Notes under the pieces: model-generated
The model's database searches: none
Told to the model about the DNA's origin: nothing
The model's input: the letters and a program-made list of their open reading frames with translations, nothing else
NCBI RefSeq assembly: GCF_003116135.1
Contig: NZ_PDOA01000002.1
Location: 62,001-126,000, forward strand
Direction of reading: 5' to 3'
DNA from: Teichococcus aestuarii
GTDB lineage: Bacteria > Pseudomonadota > Alphaproteobacteria > Acetobacterales > Acetobacteraceae
DNA: 64,000 bases
Position numbers and translations under genes: made by a program
Part shown: one piece after another, positions 58,870 through 64,000 of the stretch
Numbering within the stretch: the stretch's first letter is position 1
Layout of the letters: each line of letters opens with the position of its first letter

Positions 58870-60289
58870 ACCGCCGTTCCGCCGATGGTCAGGCCGTTCA
58901 TCTTCAGCGTCGGCTGGCCGACGCCCACCGGCACGCCCTGCCCCTGCTTGCCGCAGGTGCCGATGCCGGGGTCGAGCGCCATGTCGTCGCCGATCATGGA
59001 GACGCGGGTCAGCGCCTCCGGCCCGTTGCCGATCAGCATGGCGCCCTTCACCGGCGCGCCCACCTTGCCGTCCTCGATCAGGTAGGCCTCGGACATCGAG
59101 AAGACGAACTTGCCGCTGGTGATGTCCACCTGCCCGCCACCGAAATTCACCCCCCAGATGCCGCGCTTGACGCTGGCGAGGATCTCCTCCGGCGGCGTGT
59201 TGCCGCCCAGCATGACGGTGTTGGTCATGCGCGGCATCGGCGCGTGGGCATGGCTCTGGCGGCGCCCATTGCCGGTGGCGGCCACGCCCATCAGCCGGGC
59301 GTTCTGCCGGTCCTGCAGGAAGCCGGTCAGGATGCCGTCCTCGATCAGCACGGTGCGGCCGGAGGGGGTGCCCTCGTCATCCACCGTCAGGCTGCCGCGC
59401 CGGTCGGGGATGGTGCCGTCATCGACCACCGTGATGCCGGGCGCGGCGATGCGCTGGCCGAGCAGCCCGGCGAAGGCCGAGGTCTTCTTGCGGTTGAAGT
59501 CGCCCTCCAGCCCGTGGCCGATCGCCTCGTGCAGCAGGATGCCGGGCCAGCCGGGGCCGAGCACCACCTCCATCTCGCCGGCCGGGGCGGGGATGCTGTC
59601 GAGGTTCAGCACCGCCTGGCGCAGCGCCTCGTCCACCGCCGCCTTCCACACCGCCTCGCCCACCACGCGGCTGTAGCCGAAGCGGCCGCCGAGGCCGTGG
59701 CTGCCGGTCTCGCGCCGCCCGCCCTGCTCCACCACCACCGAGACGTTCAGCCGCACCAGCGGGCGGAGGTCGGCCACCCGCTCGCCGCCGGCGCGCAGCA
59801 CCTGCACCGCCTGCCACTCGCCGGTCAGGCTGGCCATCACCTGCGTCACGCGGCTGTCGCGGCCGCGGGCATAGGCGTCGATCTCCGCCAGCAGCGCCGT
59901 CTTGGCCGGGAATTCCAGGGCCGAGAGCGGGTTGGCGTCGTCGTAGAGGCGGGCGTTGGTGGCGCGCGGCGCCACGGCGAGATGGCCGGAATGGCCGGCC
60001 GCCACGGCGCGCACCGTGGCGGCGGCGCGGGCCAGCGCGGCCTCCGAGATCTCGCCGCCATGCGCGTAGCCGGCCGCCTCGCCGGCCACGGCGCGCAGGC
60101 CGAAGCCGCGCGTGGCGTCGAAGCTGGCGGAGCGGATGCGGCCATCGTCGAGGCTGATCGCCTCGCTCTCCACATATTCCAGGAACAGCTCGCCATCCTC
60201 GGCGCCGGCCAGTGCCTCCGCGAGCTGGCGCTCCGCCGCGGTGCGGTCGAGGTCGCGGAAGAACAGCCGGTCGGTGGTCTCGATTGCGC

Positions 60290-60293
<4 letters not shown>
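58866..60293 (-). CDS. tldD: TldD metalloprotease subunit
   Basis: A 475-residue TldD/PmbA family protein, which forms a heterodimeric metalloprotease with TldE (PmbA) acting on unfolded or modified peptides. The metal-binding motif HEAIGHGLEGD (HExxxH) is near residue 258. MLGGNTPPEEILASVKRGIWG and the C-terminal GPEALTRVSMIGDDMALDPG (near residue 430) are family-typical. A tldE partner is not in the window. The gene overlaps both neighbours by 4 bases. Confidence 0.94.
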
Positions 60294-62539
<2,246 letters not shown>

Positions 62540-62561
62540 GGTGGTCGGCTCATGGAGATGC

Positions 62562-63632
62562 TCATCGGGCGGCCATGCGGGGCGGCCGCAGGGCGTGCAG
62601 CGCCACCAGCGCCGCGGTGAGGACGCCGACGGCCACGGTCTGGTGCAGCGTGCCGAGCCAGACCGGCACCACCATCACCAGGGTGGCGACGCCCAGCACG
62701 TATTGCAGCGCCACCACCCCGCCCAGCGCCAGCACGGCGCTGCGGGCGAAGCCGGCCGGCAGGGCGCGCGCCCCCCAGGCGGCGGCGGCCAGCGCCGCCA
62801 CGCCCGCCAGGGTGGCCAGCAGGCGGTGGTTGAACTGCACGGCGGCGATGTTGGTCGTCAGGTTGTGCCAGAAGGGGGAGAGCTGGGCATAGCCCTCGGG
62901 GATGAGCTGGCCGTCCATCAGCGGGAAGGTGTTGTAGGTGAGGCCGGCGCGCAGCCCGGCGACGAAGCCGCCCGCCAGCATGGCCAGCACCACCAGCCCG
63001 GCCGTGGCGTGCACCAGGCGGCGCAGCCCGGCGGGCTGGCGGGGCCCGGTGCGCTCCGGCCGCAGCAGGCCGAGCGCCGTCCAGAGCACCATGCCGTAGA
63101 GCACCAGGGCGAGGCCCAGATGCAGCACCAGCCGGTAGGGGGAGACGGCGGTGCGGTCCGCCTCGAAGCCGGAGGCGACCATGAACCAGCCCACCGCCCC
63201 CTGCAGCCCGCCCAGCGCGAACAGCAGCAGCAGGCGCGGCTTCAGCCCGGCCGGGATGCGCCCGCGCACCCAGAACCAGAGCAGCGGCAGCAGGAAGGCG
63301 AGGCCGATCATCCGCCCCCAGAGGCGGTGCGCCCATTCCAGCCAGAAGATCTGCTTGAAGCCCTCGATCCCGAAGCCGCGGTTGACCAGCTCGTATTGCG
63401 GGATCGTGCGGTAGAGGTCGTAGAGGCGCTGCCACTCGGCCTCGGAGAGCGGCGGCAGGGCACCGGAGAGCGGTGCCCATTCCATGATGGACAGGCCCGA
63501 GCCGGTGAGGCGCGTGGCGCCGCCCAGCGCCACCATGGCCCAGATCAGGCCGGCGACGCCGAGCAGCCACCCGGCGATGGCGCGGCGGCTGTCCTGGCGG
63601 GCGGAATGTGGGGGGTGCGGATCGAAAGGCAT
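62562..63632 (-). CDS. ctaA: Haem A synthase (COX15/CtaA)
   Basis: A 356-residue membrane protein with eight hydrophobic segments. It converts haem O to haem A for aa3/caa3 oxidases such as the one at 19-24.7 kb. LGGATRLTGSGLSIMEW near residue 37, EWAHRLWGRMIG near 95, VLHLGLALVLYG, and FNHRLLATLAGV and LGTLHQTVAVGV supply the conserved Glu and haem-ligand His residues. The ATG at 63632 gives MPFDPHPPHSARQ; the frame is open upstream without a supported start. Confidence 0.95.
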   Translation of the reverse strand: MPFDPHPPHSARQDSRRAIAGWLLGVAGLIWAMVALGGATRLTGSGLSIMEWAPLSGALPPLSEAEWQRLYDLYRTIPQYELVNRGFGIEGFKQIFWLEWAHRLWGRMIGLAFLLPLLWFWVRGRIPAGLKPRLLLLFALGGLQGAVGWFMVASGFEADRTAVSPYRLVLHLGLALVLYGMVLWTALGLLRPERTGPRQPAGLRRLVHATAGLVVLAMLAGGFVAGLRAGLTYNTFPLMDGQLIPEGYAQLSPFWHNLTTNIAAVQFNHRLLATLAGVAALAAAAWGARALPAGFARSAVLALGGVVALQYVLGVATLVMVVPVWLGTLHQTVAVGVLTAALVALHALRPPRMAAR

Positions 63633-63753
63633 GGCGCGCCACTCTAGCATAGGGTTTCTGGCAGAGGTGGTCCGCCAGGACGCATTAGCAATGCAGCGGG
63701 GCGGACCCGCGACGGCTTGTCGGCCCCGCCCATGGCTGCTACCCCGCGCGCCC

Positions 63754-64000
63754 ATGCCGGACCATCCGCGCACCGCCGCAGCCGAAAGCACCGGCATGAG
63801 CCCTGCCGACCCCCTCCTCTCCGTCGTCGTCCCCGTGCGGAACGAGGCGCCCAACATCGCGCCGCTGGTGGCCGAGATCGGTGCCGCCCTCGCCGGCGTG
63901 CCGCACGAGATCATCTATGTGGATGATGGCTCGTCCGACGCCACGGCCGAGGCGCTGGCCGGCCTGCGGGCCACGGTGCCGGCGCTGGTGGTGCTGCGGC
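63754..64000 (+). CDS. Family 2 glycosyltransferase (dolichol-phosphate mannosyltransferase-like), 5' part
   Basis: The open frame runs off the window end. After a short N-terminus it reads LLSVVVPVRNEAPNIAPLVAEI, then HEIIYVDDGSSDATAEAL, the nucleotide-sugar-binding and first Asp motifs of GT2 DPM1-type transferases. Starts at ATG 63754 or ATG 63796 are in frame; neither has a strong ribosome binding site. It is divergent from ctaA. It likely glycosylates a polyprenyl phosphate lipid, but the rest is unseen. Confidence 0.85.
   Translation, partial: MPDHPRTAAAESTGMSPADPLLSVVVPVRNEAPNIAPLVAEIGAALAGVPHEIIYVDDGSSDATAEALAGLRATVPALVVLR

Overview
The window is very GC-rich and gene-dense. It looks like chromosomal DNA of an aerobic alphaproteobacterium, most likely an Acetobacteraceae member of the Roseomonas type. 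The reasons are the GC content, an oxygen-dependent cobalamin pathway (CobG, CobN) that uses CbiD in place of CobF, a caa3-type oxidase, and a Bug-family binding protein inside a catabolic operon. This assignment is an inference; no rRNA or other taxonomic marker is present. I saw no tRNA, insertion sequence, phage gene or CRISPR array.

Layout. (1) 1-10.4 kb, minus strand: a tightly coupled acyl-CoA catabolic operon with an NDP-forming acyl-CoA synthetase, MaoC hydratase, two acyl-CoA dehydrogenases, Bug binding protein, thiolase-like protein, DUF35/OB-fold partner, short-chain dehydrogenase, MmgE/PrpD protein and the start of a third acyl-CoA dehydrogenase. A serine hydrolase gene diverges from it. 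(2) 12-16.2 kb: mntR and a divergent mntABCD manganese transporter, with an MntR-like operator between them. (3) 16.4-18.8 kb: a SUV3-like RNA helicase. (4) 19-24.7 kb: a cytochrome c oxidase locus (ctaG, a CopD-like protein, coxB with a cytochrome c domain, a subunit I-III fusion and a small membrane protein). (5) 24.7-27.1 kb: a small gene behind an iron-box-like palindrome, then divergent cobC and cobD. (6) 27.5-30.9 kb: gpsA, a HAD phosphatase and a GgpS-like glycosyltransferase, read here as a glucosylglycerol (compatible solute) operon. (7) 30.9-33.6 kb: cobQ-cobO-cobP, minus strand. (8) 33.6-36.9 kb: a PilZ-bearing cellulose-synthase-like glycosyltransferase with an HlyD-like partner. 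(9) 37-40.1 kb: a glycine betaine/proline ABC transporter. (10) 40.6-56.7 kb: a cobalamin riboswitch followed by the main cob cluster (DUF1636, cobW, N, G, H, I, J, K, L-E, M, cbiD, cobS, cobT, cobB). (11) 57-64 kb: a secreted protein and lipoprotein pair, GNAT, tldD, a multi-PAS histidine kinase, ctaA and the start of a family 2 glycosyltransferase.

Together the cob genes cover most of the route from precorrin-2 to adenosylcobalamin. They are split into three blocks with osmoadaptation and exopolysaccharide genes between them. cobA, cobS/cobT of the cobaltochelatase and a cobalt importer are not in the window.

The most unusual non-coding signal is two families of dispersed structured repeats. 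Family A has four copies of about 80-115 bp, each built as two short A/T-rich hairpins flanking a GC-rich stem; three of the four lie in the main cob cluster. Family B has four copies of a palindrome with GGGGGAA/TTCCCCC arms and a pyrimidine tail. Both sit at gene ends or between operon genes. One A copy appears to supply the ribosome binding site of cobJ, and one B copy encodes the C-terminus of CobQ.
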